Assembly (NCBI RefSeq): GCF_019720895.1
Contig: NZ_JAHKSH010000003.1
Coordinates: 558,001 to 622,000 of the forward strand
Source: Microbacterium salitolerans
GTDB taxonomy: Bacteria; Actinomycetota; Actinomycetes; Actinomycetales; Microbacteriaceae
Direction of reading: 5' to 3'
Length of the DNA: 64,000 bases
The stretch's first letter is position 1. Every line of letters begins with the position of its first letter. This document shows positions 51,327 to 58,444 of this stretch, one piece after another. A model generated the notes under the pieces. That model made no database searches. It worked only from the letters and a program-made list of their open reading frames with translations, and had not been told where the DNA came from. Position numbers and translations under genes: made by a program.

Positions 51327-52008
51327 TGTCTCCTCCTCTTCGCACATCATTCATTCCAGCATCCAGGAAATTCCGCAGCTTCGCCAGACACCTGCTGCGT
51401 GTGGGTCCGATGCTTCCGACGGGCATGTGCAGCGCCTTCGAGATCTCCGCGTAGTCCGGCCGCTCGTCGAATGCGATGATGCGCAGCAGTCGCTGGCAAC
51501 GGGGATCGAGCCGTGCGACGGCGTTCCACAGATGTTGCCGCTCGTCGGACTCGGACACGTCGTGGTCGACTCCACGCCGCGCGGGCGCGAGGCGCTCGAG
51601 GCGCTCGTCCTCGGTGTCGTCGTCGCGCCCGTCGCGCTTCGAGGCGCGCCAGGCTTCGCGGCGGGCCGTGATCGTCAGCCACGCGGACACCGCCTGCGGC
51701 TCATCGATCGATTCATGCTTGCGCACGAGCGTGAGCCATGTCGTCTGAATCACGTCCTCCGCCACGGACGTGCGCAGTCCATAGGCGCGGACGACGTGCC
51801 ACAGCACCGGCGTCATGAGTCGCACCAGATCGTCGATGGCCCGCGGATCCCCGCCGCGCCAGCGCACGAAGAGAGCCGCGGCCCTGGCCCAGCGCTCGCC
51901 CGAGCGCCCGAGCGCGTCGGCAGTCCCGTCCGCAGCACGCTCGGGAGGCGAGGCGGAAGAATCGGCGGGCTGGCCGCCAGAAGGTGCCGATCGGGAATCG
52001 TCCTCCAT
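51319..52008 (-). CDS. ECF-type RNA polymerase sigma factor
   Basis: The protein has 229 residues. Its first ~50 are disordered (Ser/Asp/Pro-rich). Region 2 (~58-125) has LVRLMTPVLWHVVRAYGL and AEDVIQTTWLTLVRKHESI; region 4 (~165-215) has LDPRCQRLLRIIAFDERPDYAEISKALHM and the recognition helix GSIGPTRSRCLAKLR. It should direct RNA polymerase to a small regulon, perhaps the facing protease genes. ATG 52008 is the only start that leaves an upstream gap (109 bases to the next gene) for a promoter; longer in-frame forms lack conserved sequence. Confidence 0.88.
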   Translation of the reverse strand: MEDDSRSAPSGGQPADSSASPPERAADGTADALGRSGERWARAAALFVRWRGGDPRAIDDLVRLMTPVLWHVVRAYGLRTSVAEDVIQTTWLTLVRKHESIDEPQAVSAWLTITARREAWRASKRDGRDDDTEDERLERLAPARRGVDHDVSESDERQHLWNAVARLDPRCQRLLRIIAFDERPDYAEISKALHMPVGSIGPTRSRCLAKLRNFLDAGMNDVRRGGDNA

Positions 52009-52117
52009 ATTGTTCTCATTGTGCCCATACCAGTGAAGAGCGGCGCAACCCCCTGGTGATACGGCGTTCAGACGACATCGAGCATTCGTCGAGGTGAACT
52101 CCAGCGGAACCGTTCGG

Positions 52118-52561
52118 TCAGACGGCCGCGCGGACGGCACCTGCCGTCGTCAGGGCGTCGAGGGCGTGACGCAGGCGTGTGCTCGAGGTATGGGCCGTGT
52201 AGGGGAAGTAGACGACCTCGACGCCCACGGCTCCGAGCTCGCGCTCGAGGCGGATCCCCTTGTCGGTCCCGCGCCAGTCGTCGCCCTTGAAGAAGTGCGT
52301 GAAGCCCACGTCGCGCCAGGCGTCGATCTTGTCGGGGGTCGTCTCGACGTGCACGGCGTCGACGCACGCGAGGCTCCCGACGATCTCGGCCCGCTCGACT
52401 GCCGGGATCACGGGGGCGATGCCCTTCACAGCGCGGAGCATCTCATCGCTGACGACGCCTGCGACGAGGACGTCGCAGCGTTCCTTCGCGTGCCGCAGCA
52501 GGTTGAGGTGGCCGATGTGGAAGAGGTCGAACGCCCCGGCGGCGTACCCGATGCGAGTCAC
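52118..52561 (-). CDS. Glycerol-3-phosphate cytidylyltransferase-like nucleotidyltransferase
   Basis: The protein has 147 residues. Nucleotidyltransferase motifs: GAFDLFHIGHLNLL (HxGH) near residue 10, FKGDDWRGTDKG, and SSTRLRHAL at the C-terminus (the ISTTxL-like element). TagD relatives make CDP-glycerol from CTP and glycerol-3-phosphate for wall teichoic acids; similar enzymes activate other polyol phosphates. A CDP-alcohol transferase in the same run of genes could use its product. The GTG start overlaps the upstream acetyltransferase stop by 4 bases. It is the last gene of the glycopolymer run. Confidence 0.83.
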   Translation of the reverse strand: MTRIGYAAGAFDLFHIGHLNLLRHAKERCDVLVAGVVSDEMLRAVKGIAPVIPAVERAEIVGSLACVDAVHVETTPDKIDAWRDVGFTHFFKGDDWRGTDKGIRLERELGAVGVEVVYFPYTAHTSSTRLRHALDALTTAGAVRAAV

Positions 52562-53106
52562 GCGGAGATTCCCATCTGTCGCGATGCCCGTCGTCTGCCG
52601 GGTGAGAGGATATCGGCACCGGGCGAGAGCACGGTCGCGCCCGGCGGAACGTCGCGCACGACGACGGCGTTCGGGCCGATGCGCGCCCCGCGCCCGACGG
52701 TGATGGCGCCGATGATGACGGCGCCGACGCCGATCTCGACATCGGCTTCGATGACGGGGCAGTCGTCGCGTTCGCGCCGGTTGCCGAGCGTCACGCCGTG
52801 GCGGAGCATGACCCCGGATCCGATGACCGTGTGCGGATTGACGACGATCCCGATCCCGTGCCGCAGGCGCAGGCCCGGTCCGACCGAGGTCGACGTGGGC
52901 AGCTCGATGCCGAGGAACCCCTCCGTCACGAGGCGATACGGCACCGCGTAGACGAGGAAGAGCGCACGCCCCAGCCGTCCCGGCGTCTCACGCCAGCGCT
53001 GACAGCGGCGGAACCACGCGAGCACCAACCGGCTCTTCGGATAGGCCGCGTTCGCCGCGCGGTCCGCCGCACACGCGGCGCGCATGCGGTCGCGGGGGGC
53101 GCTCAT
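52558..53106 (-). CDS. Hexapeptide-repeat (CysE-like) acetyltransferase
   Basis: The protein has 182 residues. The left-handed beta-helix pattern is clear: LRLRHGIGIVVNPHTVIGSGVMLRHGVTLGNR, then IEADVEIGVGAVIIGAITVGRGARIGPNAVVVRDV, with the catalytic His in the LRHG turns. It is similar in layout to serine O-acetyltransferase, but the genes on both sides make an exported polysaccharide, so O-acetylation of a sugar or repeat unit is more likely. Its ATG overlaps the stop of the upstream GT2 gene. Confidence 0.82.
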   Translation of the reverse strand: MSAPRDRMRAACAADRAANAAYPKSRLVLAWFRRCQRWRETPGRLGRALFLVYAVPYRLVTEGFLGIELPTSTSVGPGLRLRHGIGIVVNPHTVIGSGVMLRHGVTLGNRRERDDCPVIEADVEIGVGAVIIGAITVGRGARIGPNAVVVRDVPPGATVLSPGADILSPGRRRASRQMGISA

Positions 53107-54038
53107 CGTGCCGGCCCTGCCAGAGCCGTCGCGGAATCGAACGGCAGCGTCGGCGGTGAGGAGAGGATCCGCTCCCACAGCCACGCGCAGCGACGGTCGA
53201 GCACCCCGATGAGGCGGCGCCGCGCCGGGAACGGCAGGGGCGAGACGGCCGCACGGACGTCGCGTTCGAACGCCGCGAAGCGCTCGAACGCCTCGGCGCG
53301 CGGCAGAGGCGCGACCGCGAGGGTCGTGATGCGCGTGTGCGGGCGGCCGAGAAGTCGCACTGAGAGCCGTTCGAACGCCTCCTGCGTCTCCGGATCCTGC
53401 CAGGAGCGTCGGCGCCAGGCGTCGGCGGCCGTCACCTGGTCGTCGTGTGTGCGGTAGAGGACCGCCGGCGCCGCGAGGCGCCGCATCGACGTGCCGCGAT
53501 GCGCGAGCCGAAGCCAGAGGTCGTAGTCCTCGCTGGGGACGACACGGTATCCGTCGCAGGCGGCGAGCGAAGCGCGCCGTGCCGCCATCGTCGAGTGGGC
53601 GACGGGGTTCGTCAGCAGCAGGTGGAACGGGAACGCGGCGGATCCGATCGGCGGCGAGAACGACGGACGCGGGGCGCCCCGGCCCGTCCACGCGGCGACC
53701 GAGGAGAAGACGACGTCCGCGGACTGCAGCGCGCGCAGCTGGTGGCGGAACCGGCCGGGCAGCGTGACGTCGTCGGCGTCCATGCGCGCGATGAACTCGC
53801 TGTCGGTGGCCTCGAGGAGTCCGTTGAGGGTGCGGGCGACGCCGCGATTCGGCCCGGAGATGACGCGCAGGCGCCGGTCATCGATTGCGGCGAGGACGTC
53901 GGCCGTGCCGTCGCGCGATCCGTCGTCGGCAACGACGAGCTCGGCGTCGCGGGGCAGCGCGCGGAGCGTCGACCGCACGGCGAGATCGATTGTTCCGGCG
54001 GCGTCGAAGGCGGGCAGCAGAACGCTGAGACGAGGCAT
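53103..54038 (-). CDS. Family 2 glycosyltransferase
   Basis: The protein has 311 residues with a GT-A fold: LSVLLPAFDAAGTIDLAVRS, ELVVADDGSRDGT, FIARMDADDVTLPGRF (DxD) and VPSEDYDLWLRLAHRG. It should add one sugar to the lipid-linked repeat unit on the inner membrane face. The C-terminal ~90 residues are Arg- and Phe-rich and not conserved. The ATG lies one base after the next GT2 gene's stop; its own stop overlaps the acetyltransferase start. Confidence 0.88.
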   Translation of the reverse strand: MPRLSVLLPAFDAAGTIDLAVRSTLRALPRDAELVVADDGSRDGTADVLAAIDDRRLRVISGPNRGVARTLNGLLEATDSEFIARMDADDVTLPGRFRHQLRALQSADVVFSSVAAWTGRGAPRPSFSPPIGSAAFPFHLLLTNPVAHSTMAARRASLAACDGYRVVPSEDYDLWLRLAHRGTSMRRLAAPAVLYRTHDDQVTAADAWRRRSWQDPETQEAFERLSVRLLGRPHTRITTLAVAPLPRAEAFERFAAFERDVRAAVSPLPFPARRRLIGVLDRRCAWLWERILSSPPTLPFDSATALAGPAR

Positions 54039-54039
54039 G

Positions 54040-54945
54040 TCACACGCCCCTTCCCCGGGCGTTGAGCGCCCGGACGATGCGCGGACCGGAGACGAGCCGC
54101 AGGCCGACGCACAGCGCGAGGTACGCCCGTGCCTGTCGCCGGTCGTCGCGCAGGGCGCGGCCCGCCCAGTGGCGCGCGTCGGCGAGCGACCCGAGGGCGC
54201 CGTGGGCGAAGGCGATCTGGCCCTCGACCCGTGCGCGGCCTGTCGCGGATCCCGCGAACTCCGGATGCTTGTCGAGCAGGTAGCCGAGCCCGTCGACGAT
54301 CCCCTGCCAGCGCTCGGTGAAGAACGAGGCGCGATCCCAGTGGACGATCGTGAGCGGATCCGGGACGGCGGCGACGGCGCCGATCCGTGCGGCCCGGAGC
54401 AGCAGATCGTAGTCCTCGCCGTAGCCCGTCGGGAGCTCCTCGTCGACCAGACCGAGCCTGCCGCGCAGATCGTGCGTGCGGAGCAGGAACGACGAGGGGT
54501 GCAGCTCGGTGATCCGCGAGCGCACGAGATCGTCGAGTCGCGTCGTCGCCGGCGGCGTGCGCACATGCGACCCACCGCTCGAGAGGATCCGGATCCCCGT
54601 GGCGGCGAGCACGACGTCCGGATCCTCGAGGAGCGGCAGCTGCGACGCGAGCTTGCCCGGTTCCCATTCGTCGTCGTCATCGCAGAACGCGACGGCCTCG
54701 GCCCTCGCGGCGAGGATCCCGGTGTTGCGCGCGCCGGCGAGACCCGGTGTGCGCGTGTTGGCGACGGTGCGGAGCATGTGCCGCCCCGGGCCGACGTCGT
54801 CGAGCGGGTCCACCGGAGAGCCGTCGAACACGACGACGATCTCGAGGAACCCCGCGACATCCTGCGCGAGGACGGAGCGGATCGCGCGCCGCAGCAGCTC
54901 TGCGCGATCGCGCGTCGCGATGACGACCGTGACGAGGGGACTCAT
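54040..54945 (-). CDS. Family 2 glycosyltransferase
   Basis: The protein has 301 residues. Motifs: TVVIATRDRAELLRRAIRS, EIVVVFDGSPVD, GLAGARNTGILAA, VAFCDDDDEWEPGKL (extended DxD) and GYGEDYDLLLRAARIG. It differs from its neighbour at 53103 in both acceptor-side sequence and C-terminal helices, so the two probably add different sugars. A good AGG-type ribosome site precedes ATG 54945, which overlaps the stop of the ligase-like gene. Confidence 0.88.
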   Translation of the reverse strand: MSPLVTVVIATRDRAELLRRAIRSVLAQDVAGFLEIVVVFDGSPVDPLDDVGPGRHMLRTVANTRTPGLAGARNTGILAARAEAVAFCDDDDEWEPGKLASQLPLLEDPDVVLAATGIRILSSGGSHVRTPPATTRLDDLVRSRITELHPSSFLLRTHDLRGRLGLVDEELPTGYGEDYDLLLRAARIGAVAAVPDPLTIVHWDRASFFTERWQGIVDGLGYLLDKHPEFAGSATGRARVEGQIAFAHGALGSLADARHWAGRALRDDRRQARAYLALCVGLRLVSGPRIVRALNARGRGV

Positions 54946-56243
54946 GAGGACCTCCGGGGGTGTGGGACGACGGATGGATGTGACGATTCCGAGTACGGGA
55001 TGACGGTCGCCGCGGGGAGGAGCGCGAGCGCGAGCCCGTGCGGCAGGACGCCGTAGTAGAAGACCTCCACGAACAGGACGACCTGGATCACGTGGATGGG
55101 CATCGCCAGGGGTCCGCGATGGCGCGAGGTGGCCCAGGCGAGCCAGAGGATCGCCGCGAGGAAGAGGAACAGGGCCGGGAATCCGTGGGAGAACAGGACC
55201 ATCCAGACGTGTCCCTGCGTTCCTGCCGAGGGCGCCCCGGGCGTCCACGACGGGCGGGGCGCTCCGTAGCCGAACAGAGGAGACTCGAGCGTTCGGGCGA
55301 ACGTCTCCTGGTACAGGTCGGCGCGGTTCTCAGTCGATGAGCTGTTCTCCATGCGTCCTGTCAGGCGGTCCCACACGTCCAGCGCCGTCGCGGCGATGAG
55401 TCCCGCGGCGCAGGCGCCCGCGAGCCCCGCGAGGGCGCGCATCCGTCCGGAACCGAGCGCGAGCAGCCCGCTGTATACGACGGCGATGCCGAGCCCGATG
55501 AACATTCCGCGATTGAGCGTGAGGAACGCCGGGACGAGAGACGCCGCGATGGCGACGACGAGCCCGAGGAACCGGAGGTCGCGGGGCATGCGCGTCAGCC
55601 GCGCGATCACGAGCGGGAGCAGCAGGGAGTACGCGTTGCCCCATCCGTTCGTGTACAGGAACGGCGCCGACGGGCGCGGATCGAGCGCGGCCCATGCGTC
55701 GGGATTCCACTGCGTGGCTCGGCGCTCGACCATCTCGCCGACGAGCTCGTTGGCCTGGAGGGAGGCAGGCAGCACGTACCCCAGGGGCGTGCGGAAAGAG
55801 AACTCCGGTGCGAGGATGCCGAGCCAGCCGCCGGCTACGACGAAGAGCCAGAACACGGTGAGGATCCCGAGCATCCGGTCGGGCGTCAGCGTGCGCCGTG
55901 CGTTGTAGACGTAGACGAACGCGATCGTGAGCGCGAGGTACTGCGCGGCGCGATAGACGAATCCGATGAGTCGTCCCGACGAGTCGATGCCGATCACCGA
56001 GACGGCGACGCACGCGAGGAAGAGCAGCCAGATGCCGAGTCCGCGCGGCGCGCGGATGTCGCCCCGCCGCGCCATGAGGATCGCCATGGCGCCCGCCAGG
56101 GGGAGCCAGGCCATCTCCCCGACGCCGAGCAGCCACCACAGGGGGAAGGCCGCGAACATGGCGGTCACGGGCCAGCTGGGCAGCTCGGTGCGGACGAGGA
56201 GCGCCGGGCCCGATGCGGTGCGCGCGAGCGTGTCAGACCGCAT
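54942..56243 (-). CDS. O-antigen ligase/polymerase-like membrane protein (Wzy_C family)
   Basis: The protein has 433 residues and ten to twelve helices. The large external loop and flanking helices carry the family's features: LTLNRGMFIGLG, ENRADLYQETFARTLESPLFGYG and HVWMVLFSHGFPALFLF. Such proteins polymerise or ligate lipid-linked repeat units outside the membrane. A flippase and a Wzz-like regulator in the same run make a Wzx/Wzy-type pathway likely. It overlaps the Wzz-like gene by 11 bases. Confidence 0.87.
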   Translation of the reverse strand: MRSDTLARTASGPALLVRTELPSWPVTAMFAAFPLWWLLGVGEMAWLPLAGAMAILMARRGDIRAPRGLGIWLLFLACVAVSVIGIDSSGRLIGFVYRAAQYLALTIAFVYVYNARRTLTPDRMLGILTVFWLFVVAGGWLGILAPEFSFRTPLGYVLPASLQANELVGEMVERRATQWNPDAWAALDPRPSAPFLYTNGWGNAYSLLLPLVIARLTRMPRDLRFLGLVVAIAASLVPAFLTLNRGMFIGLGIAVVYSGLLALGSGRMRALAGLAGACAAGLIAATALDVWDRLTGRMENSSSTENRADLYQETFARTLESPLFGYGAPRPSWTPGAPSAGTQGHVWMVLFSHGFPALFLFLAAILWLAWATSRHRGPLAMPIHVIQVVLFVEVFYYGVLPHGLALALLPAATVIPYSESSHPSVVPHPRRSS

Positions 56244-57717
56244 CGGCGAGCTCCGTCATCCTGTCGTCGGCGCGCGGCGCGCGTCCGACCGGGAGGGAGC
56301 GCCGGCTCGCGGCGCCGGGCCGTGGGGCCCGCGGCAGCACGATCGTTCCGAGCAGGGGGCGATCCAGCTGCTCGGTCGCCTCGCGGATCCTGTCGACCGT
56401 CGTCGTGGTCACGTCGCCCTCGCGCACGACGGCGACAGCGACGTCGGCGCACCGCAGGACGGCCAGCATGTCCGCCTCGTCGTGAGCGGAGACCGCGACC
56501 AGCACGATCGCGCCCGCCGGCGCGGAGGCGACGGCATCGCGGACCTGGGCGGCGGGACTCGTCGCGGGGGACGGCGCGATGCACGTGCGGACGGTGAGGC
56601 CCGGCACGCCCTCGCGGTCGTCGGGGCGCGCCGAGGGGGCGCCGCGCAGGGCCGTGACACGCGGGCGGCTCTCGGGCGGCAGAAGCAGGAGCGTCTCCTG
56701 ACCGCTGTCAGCGAGTGCGTGCGCGAGGCCTCGGGCGGTCGCGCCGGGCTGCTCCGTGTCATCGATCACCCCGATCGTCGACGCTCCGAGGGGCAGGTCG
56801 CCGAGCAGTCGCTCGCGGGCGATGTCGAACTCCGCGCCGCCGTGCGCGGCAGGGCGCGCCGTTCGCAGGTGCGCGAGGATCCTCCGACCCGAACGGCGCT
56901 CGATCTCGGCGGGTGTGCGCAGGCGGCGGTCGAACGGATCGCGCACGAATGCGAACACGATGCCGAGCAGGAGCCCGGCCGCGCCGCCCGTCGCCAGCAC
57001 CATCGTGCGCGAGGGCGCGGACACGAGGGGGCTGTCGGCGGCACGCGTGAGCACGCTTCCGCCCGTCGTGTCGACGCTCTGCAGGGTGTTGCGCTGCGTC
57101 GTGAGCCCCGTGAGCTCGGCGAGGATCTGCTCGCGCTCGCTGGCGGCCTGGACGCTCTGGGGATCCGCCGCGATGGTCGCGTTCGCCTCGCTGAGGTCGG
57201 CGCGCAGGTCGCCCACGCGGTCATCGATGCGCGTGATCATGACGTCGAGGCGCTCCTGCGCCGTCTCGCTGCGGTAGGCGAGGTACGCGGCGGCGACGGC
57301 GTCCGCACGGGCGATCGCCTCCGTGCTCGACGCGCCCACGGCGGCGATGCCCGCGACGGTTCCGCCATCGGAGACCGTCACCTCGACGCCATCGTGGAGC
57401 TCGGGTGCCGCGACCTCGCCCCCCAACAGGAGCGCGGCACGGTCGGCGACCGCGAACGATTCGGCGATCGCCGTCTCGGTGGCGGTGTCGACGAGGCCCG
57501 ACGCCGAACGCTGGGCGCCGAACGGATCCGTTGTGATGACCGACAGGTTCACGTGCGTCGTCGCCGTGATGCGGGCGGGCATGACGAGCAGAGCGGCGCA
57601 GGCGGTGGCGACTCCCAGCGCCGTCGTGAGGCAGATGATCACCCAGTGCCGAGCGATCACGCGGGCGTAGTGCTCGAGTCCGAGCGTCGTGGTGCGGTCC
57701 ATCGGAGCGTCCTCCAT
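56233..57717 (-). CDS. Wzz-like chain-length protein fused to a degenerate tyrosine-kinase domain
   Basis: The protein has 494 residues. It has a Wzz layout: helix ~27-47, an external alpha/beta and coiled region, and a second helix ~250-272. A cytoplasmic domain follows where BY-kinases (CpsD/Wzc) sit. The Walker A position reads IGVIDDTEQPGATARGLAHAL, without Lys and without a GKS/T, and the Walker A' position reads TLLLLPPESRP instead of LLIDAD. ATP binding is therefore unlikely. It may still regulate chain length with a separate kinase. A second ATG at 57702 is also possible. Confidence 0.85.
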   Translation of the reverse strand: MEDAPMDRTTTLGLEHYARVIARHWVIICLTTALGVATACAALLVMPARITATTHVNLSVITTDPFGAQRSASGLVDTATETAIAESFAVADRAALLLGGEVAAPELHDGVEVTVSDGGTVAGIAAVGASSTEAIARADAVAAAYLAYRSETAQERLDVMITRIDDRVGDLRADLSEANATIAADPQSVQAASEREQILAELTGLTTQRNTLQSVDTTGGSVLTRAADSPLVSAPSRTMVLATGGAAGLLLGIVFAFVRDPFDRRLRTPAEIERRSGRRILAHLRTARPAAHGGAEFDIARERLLGDLPLGASTIGVIDDTEQPGATARGLAHALADSGQETLLLLPPESRPRVTALRGAPSARPDDREGVPGLTVRTCIAPSPATSPAAQVRDAVASAPAGAIVLVAVSAHDEADMLAVLRCADVAVAVVREGDVTTTTVDRIREATEQLDRPLLGTIVLPRAPRPGAASRRSLPVGRAPRADDRMTELADAV

Positions 57718-57724
57718 CGGGTGG

Positions 57725-58444
57725 TCAGCGGGCGAGCAGGCGGTGCTTGCGGCGCATCGAAGCGGCGGTGTGGATGAGGTTCGCGACGAAGAGCGCCGCG
57801 TAGACGAGGCCGAACGCCGTCGGGGCGGCCCAGAGCAGGAAGGCCCAGCAGAGGGCGCCGGGGTCGGTGGGGAGAAGGGCGATCGACTTCGCGATGCCCG
57901 GCCCCTCGGAGCGATCGCGGCCGTGACGGGTGGCGAGCTGCTCGGCGAGGATCTGGCTCATGAACTGACCGGAGCTGAGCACCGCGTACGAGAGCGCGAC
58001 GATCATGAGCCACTCCTCGTCGGGGCGGTGGAGGAAGACGGCGATCGCGACGGCCGTGTGGATGAGCGGCGTGCGGATGGCGTCGACGACGTGATCGAGC
58101 CATTCGCCCGCTGGACCGGCGCGCCCCGTGAGACGTGCGACCTGGCCGTCGGCGGAGTCGAGCACGTACCCGGCGGCGAGCAGGACGGCGGCGACGACCG
58201 CGCTCGGGAGAGACGCGGGTGCGGCGACGAGGACGACGAGACCCGCGACCGAGAGGCCCGCGCTGGCCAGGGTGACCGCGTTCGGCCCGAGCCCCGCGCT
58301 CGCCGCGGCGGCCGCGACGCCGCGCGCGAGGCGGCGGTTGATCCAGCGCGTGTAGGCAGGCACTCCTGCGCCCGACTTCTGCGCGCTCCGCAGGGCCTGG
58401 AGGCGGTCGCGAAGGGTCGCGGAGTCCGCGAATCCCACGGTCAC
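57725..58444 (-). CDS. CDP-alcohol phosphatidyltransferase family enzyme
   Basis: The protein has 239 residues with about six helices. The catalytic motif DGQVARLTGRAGPAGEWLDH continues to VVD and fits D-G-x2-A-R-x8-G-x3-D-x3-D. It transfers an alcohol phosphate from a CDP-alcohol to an acceptor. The TagD-like enzyme at the end of the same run could supply CDP-glycerol or a related donor, so the product may be part of the exported glycopolymer rather than a phospholipid. GTG 58444 has GGAGG 7 bases upstream and overlaps the preceding stop (GTGA). Confidence 0.87.
   Translation of the reverse strand: MTVGFADSATLRDRLQALRSAQKSGAGVPAYTRWINRRLARGVAAAAASAGLGPNAVTLASAGLSVAGLVVLVAAPASLPSAVVAAVLLAAGYVLDSADGQVARLTGRAGPAGEWLDHVVDAIRTPLIHTAVAIAVFLHRPDEEWLMIVALSYAVLSSGQFMSQILAEQLATRHGRDRSEGPGIAKSIALLPTDPGALCWAFLLWAAPTAFGLVYAALFVANLIHTAASMRRKHRLLAR

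Noticed and set aside
46713-52008. Type III-E CRISPR (craspase) locus
   Set aside because: TPR-CHAT and an ECF sigma factor are present, but there is no gRAMP effector, no Csx30/Csx31-like gene I can recognise, no adaptation gene and no array. Only the general logic is similar.
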